Of a stretch of DNA of 64,000 bases, positions 43,563-56,065 are shown piece by piece (within the stretch, counting starts at the first letter, position 1; each line of letters begins with the position of its first letter). The notes under the pieces are model-generated. The model had not been told where the DNA came from. It saw only the letters and a list, made by a program, of their open reading frames with translations, and did not search any database. A program made the translations under genes and the position numbers. Location of the stretch: the NCBI RefSeq assembly GCF_963678635.1, contig NC_087065.1, forward strand, positions 51,527,858 to 51,591,857, in the 5' to 3' direction. The stretch comes from Symsagittifera roscoffensis (Eukaryota; Xenacoelomorpha; Acoela; Convolutidae).

Positions 43563-43801
43563 GGATCATGTTAACTATTCCCCCCCCTATGGTACCTTAT
43601 AAAGAATCTTCCCCCCCCCCCCTATAAAAACACAATTCTTTTATGCTCAACTGGAATGGATTTGTATTTCTCAGAAATGTGTTCTGTCGCATTCCTATTG
43701 GTTGACGTTATTTCAATAAATTTCATCCAAAACTTGTTAACTATCCCCCCCCCCTCCTGTTGCAATAGGGGAGGGGGGGGGGGGGGTAGTTAACATGATC
43801 C
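43563..43801. mobile_element. Small TIR element with poly-C/poly-G subterminal runs
   Basis: 239 bp bounded by GGATCATGTTAACTAT-CCCCCC on the left and GGGGGGTAGTTAACATGATCC on the right, with further C-runs inside. It has MITE-like size. The long G/C runs make the exact length uncertain. Confidence 0.75.
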
Positions 43802-43945
43802 AACGTATGTATGGAACCGATTTATCTAAGACCCTTTGGCAAACAAAGGTCAAATCTATTGTCTATTTTTCCGTAGATAATCGGTTTTTTTGTGGATTGA
43901 AATAGGTTTTTTGTGATTAGTGGATTGAAATGAATTGAAGCCAAA

Positions 43946-43995
43946 CAAGACCGCTCGTATGAGGGCGAAGCCCCGAAAGTTACGACAGACGTTCA
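43946..43995 (-). mobile_element. Helentron-like 3' end fragment
   Basis: AACAAGACCGCTCGTATGAG followed by GGCGAAGCCCCGAAAGTTACGAC is the family 3' end in reverse. No matching 5' end was found nearby. Confidence 0.55.
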
Positions 43996-44316
43996 ACGTG
44001 ATAATTAAATGACGTCCTATGCAGCTAACAAAATGTCGGTTTTATTTTGAAAAACTGACAACTTCTTCAGCTTCTTCGAATATCGTTCAATTAGAATGTG
44101 GTCTTTTGTTTATACATCAAAACTTACTCATGCTTATTGAAAGATTGTTGAGTAGTTTGATAGTTACAAAAAAACAATAGCTGGATCCAATATTTTAAAA
44201 AGTTTTTCAGCGGGGTATCTTAGATTCAAGGGTGGCATGTTTTGATCTCAATGCCGTGCCAAACTCGGGTTTTGTGATAGTTATTTGGGCTAAATAGACA
44301 TTTTCATTGAGGCGCA

Positions 44317-44616
44317 GAGACAATTCGGCGATAGGCAATTCAGCCAATTTGAAATTCAGACAATTCAGCCAAAAATATACAGACAATTCAGCCTGAGACA
44401 ATTCAGCCAGTTTTACAAAACTCCGGCTCTAAATTTCGTTAACCGGCTCTAAATTTCGTATAGAGTCATACCCTCTGTTGGCAAGCTCGCAACACGTTGG
44501 CACGACTGCGGCGGTCCCTATTATTGGCTGAATTGTCTCTGGCTGAATTGTCTGCATACTTTTGGCTGAATTGTCTGAATTTCAAATCGGCTGCATTGTC
44601 TTTGGCCGAAATGTCT
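44317..44616. mobile_element. Foldback element built of AGACAATTCAGCC words
   Basis: The left arm (44317-44410) repeats AGACAATTCAGCC about five times. The right arm (44525-44616) repeats GGCTGAATTGTCT in inverted orientation with matching spacers (AATTTGAAATTCAGACAATT facing GAATTTCAAATCGG). The central 110 bp contains a direct repeat GGCTCTAAATTTCGT. No coding capacity. Confidence 0.75.
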
Positions 44617-44908
44617 GGACGCGGTCATTGATTCAGTATTTCCATCAAATACCACAGAATTTCGAAAACGTTTACAAGTCAAAATCTGATAGATTTTACA
44701 GGCGTATGATTGAACATAAAGGGTTAAAATGAATTTTGGACAGCAAAAAATTATCAGAAAACACTGAAAATGCAGATTTGTAGACTTGCACGTCTTGTTT
44801 TGGATCACATTGACAAAATGATTTGGCTGTTGAAGCGAGTTTCAGCAAAAACATCGGATGTCATAATTTCATATTTGTAAATTTTTCAGCTAAGAAGAAC
44901 AAGCTTTT

Positions 44909-45440
44909 TTGTTCCGACTTTCGATACGAAAATAACGGAATATTTGTGATCGGGGTGGGTTTTTTCTTCAGACAAATTTCGACTTTTTAACCAGCCATTT
45001 TTGACGGAATTTTTTTATCATTCAAAAGGCATTGTTGCCTTGAGCTTAAATATGAAATTAGATTTCACCTGTGATCATTTTTCGTAAAGTTATGGGGGTT
45101 TAAAGATTGCCATTTTGGCCAATTTGAGACAATTAACGCGCGATATATTTCGCGCTATTAACGCGTAAGCGGAAATTTAATCCGTCTTAGAAATCGTTCC
45201 AAATTGGTTGAAAGAAGCTTATTTGCCATTATTGATTTGTTACAAGGAGCGCAATCTATTCTTTTACAGTTTATATGGCGCGTGGGATGATGATTTTTAT
45301 AGAAAAGTTTTCAAATTTTAGAAAAAAAAATTTCATTTTTTTGTTACATTTAATTTGTTAATGATATTTATGTTATTACTGCTTGATAAACTTTAAAACG
45401 CAGTCGGAACACTCAGGGCTTCCTGATACGAGCAGTCTTG
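44909..45440 (+). mobile_element. Helentron/Helitron2-like element
   Basis: Begins TTGTTCCGACTTTCGATACG and ends CTGATACGAGCAGTCTTG. An internal GCAGTCGGAACACTCAGGGCT precedes the 3' hairpin, the inverted partner of the 5' terminal TGTTCCGACT. The hairpin right arm is shortened (GGGCTTCCTGA). Confidence 0.75.
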
Positions 45441-45689
45441 CTCACATTCAAAGATAAATCGTGGACTCGAGCGACAAAGACAAAATAATGAATCCGGAGA
45501 CCTAAATAACAAACTTAACGGGGAATATTGAGGAATCCAGCGACTTACTCGTTTTGTCTTTGAGTTATCTTGACAATAAATATCTTGTCAGCAGTTTTTG
45601 CAGACAAAATTAGTTACCGGATATTACTTGTAATTTGGAGAGACGCCCAATTTTGAGATTTCCATTTTTACATGTTGTTTCTGGTCTTT

Positions 45690-45852
45690 TTGTTCCGACT
45701 TTCGATATGAAAGTAACGGAATATTTGTATTCGGGTGGGTTTTTTTTCTTCAGACAAGTTTCGGCTTTTTAAATAGCCATTTTTGACGGAATTTCTTATA
45801 TCATTCGAAAGCTATTGTTGTCCTGAGCTCAAATTTGAAAAGATATTGTACT
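45690..45852 (+). mobile_element. Truncated Helentron-like element (5' end only)
   Basis: TTGTTCCGACTTTCGATATG through the CAGACAAGTTTCGGCTTTTT and TTGACGGAATTTC words to 'AAAAGATATTGTA', then unrelated sequence. It lies about 220 bp upstream of the gene B transmembrane exon. Confidence 0.7.
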
Positions 45853-46071
45853 TGAAAGATAAAACTTTCAAGAGCCGAAAAAACACTTAAGGCCATAAGC
45901 AGCTTCGAATCAGATTATGGCTTTAATTTGGGTCAAAATTTAAGGAGTTTTTAGGACTAGAAATGATGTTCACCTTATGAATTTTACATGTTGCTGCTAC
46001 TAAAAGTAGATGTTGCTACTACTTGTATCATGTGGTTCAAAAGTAATTCCAAATCTCCTTTTCTGTTTTAG

Positions 46072-46172
46072 GGACGTTTTCCTCTTCATCCTGTTTTTCG
46101 TCATCTTACCGAGCCTCGGATGTTATCTTTGCCTAGTAATCTTCGTGTTGGTTGTCTACTGCGTGATCAAAA
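46072..46172 (+). CDS. Gene B transmembrane exon
   Basis: The acceptor CTCCTTTTCTGTTTTAG precedes 101 nt open in the required phase, followed by GTACGC as donor (a weaker match than GTATGC in copy A). It encodes residues 68-101 of the model: DVFLFILFFVILPSLGC, then a second hydrophobic half with Cys87 and Cys97, ending VIKS. One long helix with juxtamembrane cysteines suits palmitoylation or helix packing. The 15.9-kb intron before it holds the LTR retrotransposon and at least six other elements, twice the length of the corresponding stretch in copy A. Confidence 0.78.
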
Positions 46173-46713
46173 GTACGCGGGACAATTTTCTGAGCAATTT
46201 TCGCCCCCTCCCCCCCCCCCCCCTAAGTTTCGAACTTTTACATGTAAAGTTTTTGCTAGCATTGTCTGGTTGATAAAAGAAATTGATAATTATAAAATGC
46301 AATTTATAATAAGGCTATTTGAAAAAAAATCGTCCTCATACTTTGTAAAATCATTAGTTACACAACAAATTGACAGGATATGTAGGGGGAAGAGGGGGAG
46401 GGAAAAGAGCATAATTTTACCCCTATCCCTCTTTTTTATCGTCATCACATCGTCATTGTTTGTTGTACCACCATTAACGTATAATCACGACAAAGTTTAT
46501 GGCGCCAATTATGGTCACATGAGCTTCTTAATCAACCACGACATATTGCGTTTTAGGATAATCATAGTTTTTTGAAATTTTCTCCTTGGAAATGAGTAAA
46601 AAGATGTTTGCTTCGTCAAAATGAGCAACTTTATTTTTACAAATTTTGTTTGTATTCGTTAACCGAAAAGAATATTTCCAACAACATAGAGTCATGCACT
46701 GAAACGTCTTCAG

Positions 46714-47159
<446 letters not shown>

Positions 47160-47191
47160 AACAGAGTTGGCAATAACTGATACATGGTGAA

Positions 47192-47197
47192 AATAAA
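47192..47197 (+). promoter_or_regulatory. Proximal AATAAA of gene B
   Basis: AATAAA 33 bases after the stop codon (GGTGAAAATAAAAGAATG). Copy A reads AAGAAA here. A second AATAAA, shared with copy A, is at 48059-48064, so gene B may have two 3' ends. Confidence 0.4.
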
Positions 47198-48058
47198 AGA
47201 ATGCTGATGAATTGATTTTTTAAATTGTGCTTAAATGTCAAAGAATATAGGATTAAAATTTGTAAATTGCAGAAAAATTGCTGAAACTTTTCTATGGTAG
47301 TGAACAGAGTTAAACAAAATTTTACGTTTTTGCTCTGCAGTCCCTATAGTAACTAAAACTAATTTGAACAACATTTGCGAAGAAGTGATATCATTATTTG
47401 TTCACATCTGACCCACAGATCAAACTATCTGACAAATTACCAAACTTATCAAACTTTAGATCCACAAACTTGAAAAGTTTTTTCGGGTCTGGAAATGCCA
47501 TTTTTCACTAGCTGCAGTAATTTCACATGACCATTTGATAGCTGACAAGTTGTTTTTGCACTGTAAAGTCTAATCAACAAGCTAAAATAAGCAATCAGCT
47601 TTATTTTTTTTAGTTTTAAGACTTTTTAAACTTGACTTAAAATTTGCGTCTTAAAGTTCGATAACTTTGGTACCACTTACCATATTGAAAATGATGAAAC
47701 AAGGGTGTTTTTAAAAACCGGAATAAAGTGATGGTCCTCTTAACCAAATATTGATTCAAGTCCAAATACAAATCAGTTCATTTCCTCTCACCAGAATTTG
47801 CATGGTGCAATTTTTTTCTAGAATTTCTTAACTAAACGTTTACCTGGAAAAGATGTCAATTTGTTTCTTACACAGCCCAACACAAAATTTTGGTTTAGAA
47901 TTTTAGGCGAAAATTGCATGATATTAATTCTGGTAAAATTTTAAGCCTTTTTTCTCTTAAGTTTTTGTGTCTAATCTTAAATCAGTTTTTAAAAAAATGC
48001 GTTCAAAGTTCTCAAGGTGGTTCGTTATTTCCTGTTTATTCAAATCATCACTGTATTG

Positions 48059-48064
48059 AATAAA
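48059..48064 (+). promoter_or_regulatory. Distal AATAAA of gene B
   Basis: CTGTATTGAATAAAGTCTCA, conserved with 16259-16264 in copy A. Confidence 0.45.
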
Positions 48065-48359
48065 GTCTCAGCAGATATTGTCAATAAGTTTGATCTTAAA
48101 ACAGACATTTTTAAAATTCAACATCCAAATTTGCATTTATTTTAATTTTTATTTTGAGTGATTTGAATTTGAAAAAATGTCACCATGATAGATCGGTGGA
48201 ACAGTTTTGTTATGTAATTTTATTTTGTTTGAGAAACAGTTTTCTATTTTTCTTGACTTTGATGTAAAAGAAACAAAAATTTACAAAAACTGCTGTAAGA
48301 TGTTTGTCAACTTTATATTTCACCATCAAATACAGCCCTGCACAAAGAAACACTGCCCA

Positions 48360-49510
48360 AGCCAGGGGAAATGATGAAGGTATAACTGCTTGCCTCAATA
48401 TTTTTTGGCATAATTAATTGACTGTTCTACACCCTAAAAGGCCAAATTAACATCTTCCAGCATAATTTTGAAGATGATCACAACCGCACAGCAATTTGTT
48501 TTAGTTATTTGACATTAATTGAAGGAAAATTTCTTGTTGGAACGCTGTCAAGAATCGTTCCGAACACTTACTTCGAGGAGGAGGACAAAAATTTGAATCA
48601 AACATTTAAAATGAAAAATATATATATATATTTTTTTATAAATGCTCAATAGTGGACGTTTGTCTGGAAAGCAAAAAATCAAAAAAAGTTTTGTTTTCTG
48701 GAAAGGGCTAGTAGAAGACTTAGGGCACATTTCAGTTTGGGTGTTCGCTGATATTTGTCTAATGAAATGTCGCTTTTCCAAAATCGCAAGAAATTTTTGC
48801 TTGCTACGAATTCGTGTCAATTTGTTTAAGGCGACAATTCAAAGTACGCGGTAACTAGTTGCAATTATGAAATTTGCTAATATCCCATTCTCTTCAGTGA
48901 AAGACAACTTTGTAGCCACTACCTAATAAAAAGATTACACAAAAAATGGCTCATACCAGGGGAAATGATGAATGTTACGACAACTTGCCTCAATATTTTT
49001 TGCCAGAATTCATTGACTGTTCTCCGCCCTAAAAGATCAAATTAGCATCTTTCAGAATAATTTTGAATATGGCCACAATTGCACAGCGTTTTTTTTTAAG
49101 TTATTTGACATAAATTGACAGAAAAGTTCATGATCGAACCCTGCCATGAGTCGTTCCGAATACCAACTTTGAGGCGGAGGAAAAAAACTTGATTCGAAGT
49201 TCAAAATGAAGTAATTTATTTATGATGAATTTGCTCAATAATAGACGTTTATCTGGAAAACAAAATCTAAAATTGTTTTCGTTCACTGAAAACTGCTAGT
49301 AGAAGTCTTTAAATACTAAATACTACCAGTGAAACCTTCAACTCGGTCGTGAGCTGATATTTACCTGATGAATTGTCACCTTTCCGTAGTTGCAAGAAAT
49401 TTTTGCTTGCTACGAATTGGCGACAATTCGTTGCCGGCGAAAGTTCGTTGCAGGCAAGAATTCACGGCGCACGATAACTCGTCGCAATAATGAAATGCGA
49501 TAAATAACAT
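48360..49510. repeat. Diverged tandem duplication of about 600 bp
   Basis: CAGGGGAAATGATGAA, then GCTTGCCTCAATATTTTTTG and, 500 bp on, TTTTTGCTTGCTACGAATT, occur first at 48362-48870 and again at 48957-49510. The second copy is followed after an insertion by more matching sequence (49890: AATC.CCCATT.TCTC..GT.AAAGAC). Divergence of perhaps 20% marks it as old. No gene is apparent. Confidence 0.7.
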
Positions 49511-50579
49511 AAAATAGCAAAAAAAATAGTGTTTTCAGCTGTTTGAGCGAGCTTGAAAAGTCAAATTGGGCAATCTGTATAGAACAACATTTTGAAAACC
49601 CGTCCACATAACACCCATCGAAAAAAATCTAGATATGCGGGTCATCCGAGATTTTAAAAATCTGTGAAAGAAAAGTAAATATAATAGTTAGTATAACTCC
49701 GAAATTCACTATTTGAAAAACAGCTCAGATAATTCACAATGAAAGTTTAAATGAAAACGGAAGCAAATGGAATTGACTATTGAAATGGTGAACAACTATT
49801 TGAGGGATAAGAGAAAGCTCAATAAAAAAGTCAGAAAAAAGGTTATGATGAAAGACGCAGGTAAGGCTATACTGACTTTTACTACATACAAAATCTGCTA
49901 ATCCCCCATTATCTCAAGTTAAAGACGATTTTGTAGTTATTACTTAATGAAAATCTAAATATCTATTTACATATCTATTCTTATGCAACTGAAAAATTGT
50001 TGAAACTTTCTGAAATTATGCTGAATTTCAACGGAAACTTAATTTTAAAAAATAAGTCTCTTCAGAAAAAAATGAGTTACCAAGAAAAAATGTAAATCGC
50101 TGCATCGTATGGAATCTTACTACAATTTTACACATTCAATTATTTAGTATGTATTACAACTTTAAGAACTACTCTTTTCTGTCAAAAGTAACTGACTCCT
50201 TTTTAGATTGTTCGTGTCCCGACTGAATGGTTGGTCGTTTTGAAATCACGATTCGTTCACTTTAAAGTTATTACTTTATCATGAAATTGTACGTTGTTTT
50301 AGAGTTTCTCTACTTTTGTACAAACTATCTTGCGTAGTTTCTTTATGGAAAACAAAACATAAAATAGAGCAAACTTTAGGCGAGAATTTATAGTAATTTA
50401 GAAACAATGATGTATTCTAACAACCCAAACGACATAATTTGTTTGAAACTAGCCCACTAAACATATTTGGCTGTTTTATGACGTAGCGGTCTCCCTAGGT
50501 AGTAGCCAATTGTGCAGGCACATCGAATAGAATGAATTTTTCTACAAAAAAAGTGAATTAGAAATTCGGATAAAAATAA

Positions 50580-50735
50580 TTGATAATAATCAATTATAAT
50601 GTATTTTAATCGATTATATTTGATTTCAAAAAAAGAGATTATAATCGATTTTTAATTGATTAAAATTAATTATTTCTCAATTTTTGTAAGACTGGTGATT
50701 ATTAAAGCCTGAAACTGGATGCGGGCGATGAAACA
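50580..50735. repeat. AT-rich repeat matching the window's left end (inverted)
   Basis: AATTGATAATAATCAATTATAATG and similar words, ending CTGAAACTGGATGCGGG, the reverse complement of the left edge of the repeat at 1-100. Confidence 0.5.
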
Positions 50736-50985
50736 TTTCTTTAACTGATTCTATGTGATGCTAGCTAGAGTTTATACCGGAAATCTTTGTCTGATATGCG
50801 TTAGAGCTTGATTCTTTAGTAAGCTTAAGTGTTCTAAATAATGAAAATGGTAAAGATACTCGTTTTGTATTCACCGCAGCTTTGAAAAAAAAACAGAAAA
50901 ACGCGCAAAATAGTCGTGCGTTTTTATCGAAAACATTCAGAGCGCTAAAATAAGGATTTTATTTTCGATCGGTAAGCTTATAGCA

Positions 50986-51720
50986 ATGCTTGAAGTCACC
51001 GGCAGTAATTCTTTTTACACTGAGACGAGGGAAAAACCGAGAAAGAAATATAATAACTGGAGGTACAAAAGCCCCTCGGCTAGTCGTGTCAAAAACCGAA
51101 CAACGACAAGCGAAAATGACACAGGCTTTTCAAAACCAAATGTCTTGTTTGATTACAGTTTTTTATCAAAATCAGTGGATCTGGACCTTATTTCTGCAAC
51201 CAACATTCCTAAAGAAGAGTCAAGAAGCATTTGCACCAGGTCCCAGAAGTACGAAAGTTGCGATGACGAAGATTGTTGCATTTGCACGAATTCTTGGAGC
51301 TTTCCATCATTCCTGGAAACAAAAAATGACCATTTTGACAAACCAGTTGTGACTTTCTGCAGCTCAAATCGTCCCAAATCGGGCGAGAGAAAACTGAAAA
51401 TCCAGGGAAATCTAGAGGAAAAACAAAGAAAGAAACTTGAAGCTATTGAATTTGAAGTGGAGGAAATGACGCTGAAATTGAAACTTCTTCAGCAGGAAGA
51501 GGAAAAGCTGAAACTGGAAAACTCTCTCAGATTATCAAGAATTGCAAAGACTGATTCTTCAAAATGGTACGAAAAAAGAAACACCGACTTCTGCATAGGA
51601 GCAAACCGAAACAATAAAATGCTGAAAATCAATCGAAATCACAATGCAAATGTGAACTACAAACGAGATCTGCTAAAATTGGCGAAAAATAAAGATTATG
51701 ATTCCGATTCAGATTGGTGA
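50986..51720 (+). CDS. Unrecognised intronless 244-residue protein with coiled coil
   Basis: This is the only long, non-repetitive open frame outside the transposons, and its codon composition is richer in G+C than its flanks. Residues 1-40 are basic (Lys/Arg/Ser-rich). Residues 83-100 hold a cysteine cluster (C83, C92, C97, C98, C100). About 142-185 is a charged Leu/Lys/Glu heptad-like coiled coil (EVEEMTLKLKLLQQEEEKLK). The C-terminus is acidic (YDSDSDW). No signal peptide or membrane segment is seen. The start is the first ATG; the frame stays open a little upstream, where GGTAAG could be a donor, so a 5' exon is possible. No homologue is recognised. The basic/coiled-coil/acidic layout suggests a nuclear or cytoskeletal scaffold, but that is a guess. 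Confidence 0.7.
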   Translation: MLEVTGSNSFYTETREKPRKKYNNWRYKSPSASRVKNRTTTSENDTGFSKPNVLFDYSFLSKSVDLDLISATNIPKEESRSICTRSQKYESCDDEDCCICTNSWSFPSFLETKNDHFDKPVVTFCSSNRPKSGERKLKIQGNLEEKQRKKLEAIEFEVEEMTLKLKLLQQEEEKLKLENSLRLSRIAKTDSSKWYEKRNTDFCIGANRNNKMLKINRNHNANVNYKRDLLKLAKNKDYDSDSDW

Positions 51721-54700
51721 TTAATGTATTGACAAAAATGTCATGAATTAAATAGAGTTTCTAATCCTGTTTTTTCCACGCGGAGCCGAAAACACCCTTA
51801 GCGAAAGTTAGCATACTTATCAAAATCTGCATCCGAAAATTTTTCGGAAAGAGAATGAGAAGTAATATACTGGAGCTAAACATCTTTGGTTTTGGCTAAG
51901 AGAAATGATTTCATTTGAATATAGGGTCTGTTACACCAGGCTAACTGAGGTTTCGGGAAATTCTTACTGTATTCACTGCTCTCATACGCCTCATTAGCAC
52001 ACTTCATCGATCAAAAGAAAATCATTTTGTGGGCTGTTTTCTACTCCCCCATTTCAACATTTCAATTTTTTCAGTTGTTTTAAGTGTTATTATGGCTAAA
52101 TACGTGATTTTACGATGTAAGGTATGAAGAACAAGTTCATTGCATTATGACAAAAATTAGTTTATTCAAAACTGAAATTAAAATGTGAGGGGAGGGGGTG
52201 GAAAAGAGCTATTTTGTGCTAGTGTAACTCTTCCATTTCAATCAAACTTGGCATATGTATCCAAAGCATGGAATTTAATGAAAATATAACCCCGAGGAAA
52301 CACTGAGGAGTAACTATTTAGTAGTAGAACCTAACATCCCAAAAAGCAACGAATTTGATAACAAACTTTTCTCGGCATTAAGAATTTTTAGATTTTTTAT
52401 CTCGTTCGAATAACGGCAAACACCTTCGACTCATTCTGATCAGTAGACCTGGCACCTAATCTTGGCTGAAAATTTAAACACAGAGGCAAAACTGAACTTC
52501 CCAACTCTTGCACTGCAAAAAGTATAGGATTAAAACAGCAAGAGACTCAAGAACTATCAAAGAATATTCGAATGTTGTTATCGTTGATGAAAACTAGGAA
52601 ACAAAAGAGAACCAAATTTTTTGTTTGAAAATATTTTAAAATTTTAAAGAGCTCGAAGTGGCATTGAGTTGGACCATTCATAAAAATATTTTCGAGGAAA
52701 AAAATCAAGATCTCGTTATCGGATAACATCGGATAATTGTATCGGATAATTGTAGGAAGTAAAATATTAGGTAAATAAGCCGACAGAACTACAGCCGACA
52801 GCCAAATATCTGAAAATCGACCAAAAATGTTCAATGAATTTTTTGTGGAAAAAATTTATGTACTACACAAACAATATCCACGAAAGCCATATATGTAATA
52901 GAATCAAGGTGTTATTCACAATTCGGAAACTAAACCGAGAGCTTAACCGAAAAGCAAAAAATCATAATATCGATGTTAAAGCGTAATAGCGATGATTTAT
53001 CACTAAACAAACTATTAGATCTATCAGAATGAACAAAGATAGTTTTGACAAAAAAAAACGTACCCAGACAAGTGAATGCAAAATAAGCATCGGAAAAAAA
53101 ACTTTCCACGCGGTAACAAAACAGAAAATACCTCAGCAGAAACCCTTCATGCCGAAAGAAAAACTCAAAAACAAAGTTTATTAAACAAATTAAGTCTCCT
53201 TTCCCATCAGAAAACATGCGCACACAAAACAATTTGGCCATCAAACGATGCATTAAGGGGCCACTAAATCAATTAAAAACAGAAACCAATAAGGTAGAAA
53301 AAAAACGAGATTTAACAAATCGACAACCAATGTATAAAATTACAACCTATGTAAAATTTCAATTCGGGCAAAATTTTTCAATGCTGAAACACTTCAATAA
53401 ATTTTAGTGAAATATATTTACAGCTAAAAATGAACTATTCTTTGATTTGGCAACTAACCCGTCGAAACATCAGCAGACAAATAATAGGCAGAACTTTTTT
53501 GAACTAAAATACTCACCATTTGAAAAAAAAGGTCCTAGTCAGATTCTAACTCATGACTTTTGCCGTCCCAGTCGTATTCGTTACCTCCGGGCTAAGTGTG
53601 CAGGAGACAACAACAAAATTAATATCATTATGAACCAAGAAACTACCAGGAGTCGATGAGTCCTGTGAACAAAGTTAAAAACAAGTACACCCAAAGACAA
53701 AGCTCTTCTCCACTTTCAGTGGCCGCAACAAAAACAGCGTTTTTTTTTATTTCACAAAACTTGTTGTATTCAGTTCAAATTAATATTTGTTTTTAAACAA
53801 CAAAATTTTGAACTTATTTTACGGAATGAAATAAGTTGACAACTAAATTTGAAAAATGGATGAAACTTCAAATATGTTCTGTGCTTTTTGGAGACAAGGA
53901 TTCACTATCAAACTAGTGACTCTTCAATTTTTCAAATGTAGTTGTTAATTTCTTTCAGACTGTATAAAAAGTCCAAAATCGTTTTTTTTAATGCTAATTT
54001 GATCTGAACACAACAATTTTTGTAAAATTATTTTAAAATTCAGTTTTTGTTGCGCCCAGAAAAATTGAGAGGGACTTTGTCTTCTGGTGTGTTTGTTTTT
54101 TTTTAAATGTTTTTTTTTTCAGACAAAAAATGTACCACTTAGAATTATCAGTCGCACAAAATAGAATAATAAACTCATTTTAGTCGTTAAGTCCTTTTAG
54201 TCTGAGTTTTTTAATATTTATCGAAACAACCGAATTATTAATATCTTGCAGATCTATCTTTAACTTTGTTTTTTAAAATATTTCAGCTTTTGTTTTGATT
54301 TCAATTAACATAAATTCATTTCTTTCAATTGCTCAATAACAAAAAAAACCGTGTTGCGAACTTTCGCTTGATAAAAATAGTAGCCTTTTTGATTATTTGC
54401 TATATCAAAAATTACTGATTTTCCATCGGTCGTAACGGTCGCCCAGCCAAAACTGCGAGCAATTAGTGCTAGCGAGCAGAAGTTTCAATAGCAGAACATC
54501 TTTTTTGAGACGTGAAAAACTTGTCTTTTTCTTTCACGCTGTCGATTTTTCTGTGCTACTTGAAGAGCAACCTGCTAACATTGTTCAAATTTTAGTTTGT
54601 TTAACTTAGTCGTGACTTCAATCTTCAGGAGCAATTCTAACATTTACTATTCTCGGAAAATCTTGTCATTATTGACAAGCGTTCTAATAGTTAGTTCGAA

Positions 54701-55507
54701 AAACTTTTTGAGAAGGGCCCTAGGGAAAAATTTTTATGGTCTAGTATTTTTTTTTGAGTTCGCGAGCTAGTTTTTTTGTGTTCGCGAGCTCTGTCCAATG
54801 ATAGTCCTTTGTGATTCAAAACTCTTATTTTACGCATTCCAATAAAAAATAATAACATATGTTTGGAAAACGAAAATTCATTTTTCAAAATCGCAGGTGT
54901 AGATCATTTGGCACAAGATTCAGATTGTACTATTTTGAGTAATCCATTTTTGGCAAACGGATCCTAAAATGTTTTTAAAGGCGCTTTTGGCGCCAAAATA
55001 TACTATTTTTGATGGGGAGCGCGCTCCGAAAAGACGCGATTTTTGGTCAAAGTTTTCCAAAAGCTCTTAAAAACGCATTTTTGTCTTTCCTTAGTTTGCC
55101 TGGGGCGTATAAAATGGGGTCCTATGCCTTATTCCCACCCTCCTCGAGAAAATTGTAGATTCGCCCCTGAGTTGTATGATCTTTTGACTTATCAACCCAT
55201 TACAATGAATAGCTTTTAGGGAGGTGACCAATGCAGGTTGGTTAGTGAAATATTCTATTAATTAACTAGCCATGTTAACAAATTTGATGTTATGTTGGTT
55301 GGCTATATCATGCTGTTGAACAGCGGAGAATTGGTAGCTATCCCGATAATTCTTTTTTCTAAAAAATTTCAATGAACAATTTTGGTGTCACTGGTCTTCA
55401 AGACCCTCCCCCTCTAACTGACCAAATATACGTAGAACTTCCATCCTAGCAAGTGTTAATTTTGAAAATTAATTACGTATAAATTATGCTTTTCGATCAT
55501 AAATTTT
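51721..55507. other. Gene-poor AT-rich stretch
   Basis: No exon or element with clear borders. 52930-53600 has the A-rich texture also seen at 12030-12930. A short repeat GTTCGCGAGCT occurs twice at 54757-54790. The small frames scattered here have no coding character. Confidence 0.45.
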
Positions 55508-56039
55508 AACAAGACTGCTCGTATCACGGCGAAACCTTGATTGTTCCGACTGCCTTTAAAAGTTTTATGGAGCAGTAATAACATCAACAAATTAAATGTA
55601 TCAAAATAAATTTAAAAAAAAATTTTCTTAAATTTGAAATTTTTTATGAAAATCGTCCCCCCACACGCCATATTAAGTACAAAAGGATAAATTTCGCTCC
55701 TTGCAACAAATCAATTATGGCAAATAAGCTTCTTTCAACCAATTTGGAACAATTTTAAGACGGATTAACTCTCCGTTTACGCGTTCATAGCGCGAAATAT
55801 ATTGCGCGTTAATTGTTCCAAATTGGCCAAAAGGGCAATCTTTAAACCCCCATAAATGTACAAAAAATGATCACAGGTGAAAAATTGTTTCAAATTTGAG
55901 CTCAAGACAACAATAACTTTCGAATAACAAAAAAAATTCTGTCAAAAATAGCTAGTTAAAAAGTCGCAATTTGTCTGAAGAAAAAAAACCCAACCCGAGC
56001 ACAAATATTCCGTTATTTTCGTATCGAAAGTCGGAACAA
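55508..56039 (-). mobile_element. Helentron/Helitron2-like element, inverted relative to its neighbours
   Basis: On the plus strand it runs from AACAAGACTGCTCGTATCAC to TCGTATCGAAAGTCGGAACAA. Twenty-six bases separate it from the next copy, which is in the opposite orientation, giving a large palindrome-like pair. Confidence 0.8.
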
Positions 56040-56065
56040 TAAGGGATTGCAGTTCAATTATGTTA

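Larger units (their letters stand above)
47160..48140 (+). other. Gene B 3' untranslated or downstream flank
   Basis: It aligns with 15300-16304 and 18023-18060. It includes the empty insertion site of the TIR element at about 48104 (GATCTTAAAACAG joined to ACATTTTTAAAATTCAAC). No gene was seen. Confidence 0.75.

Noticed and set aside
50990-51352. 120-codon frame overlapping the 244-codon gene
   Set aside because: Shifted-frame shadow; the longer frame has the coherent coiled-coil and charge pattern.
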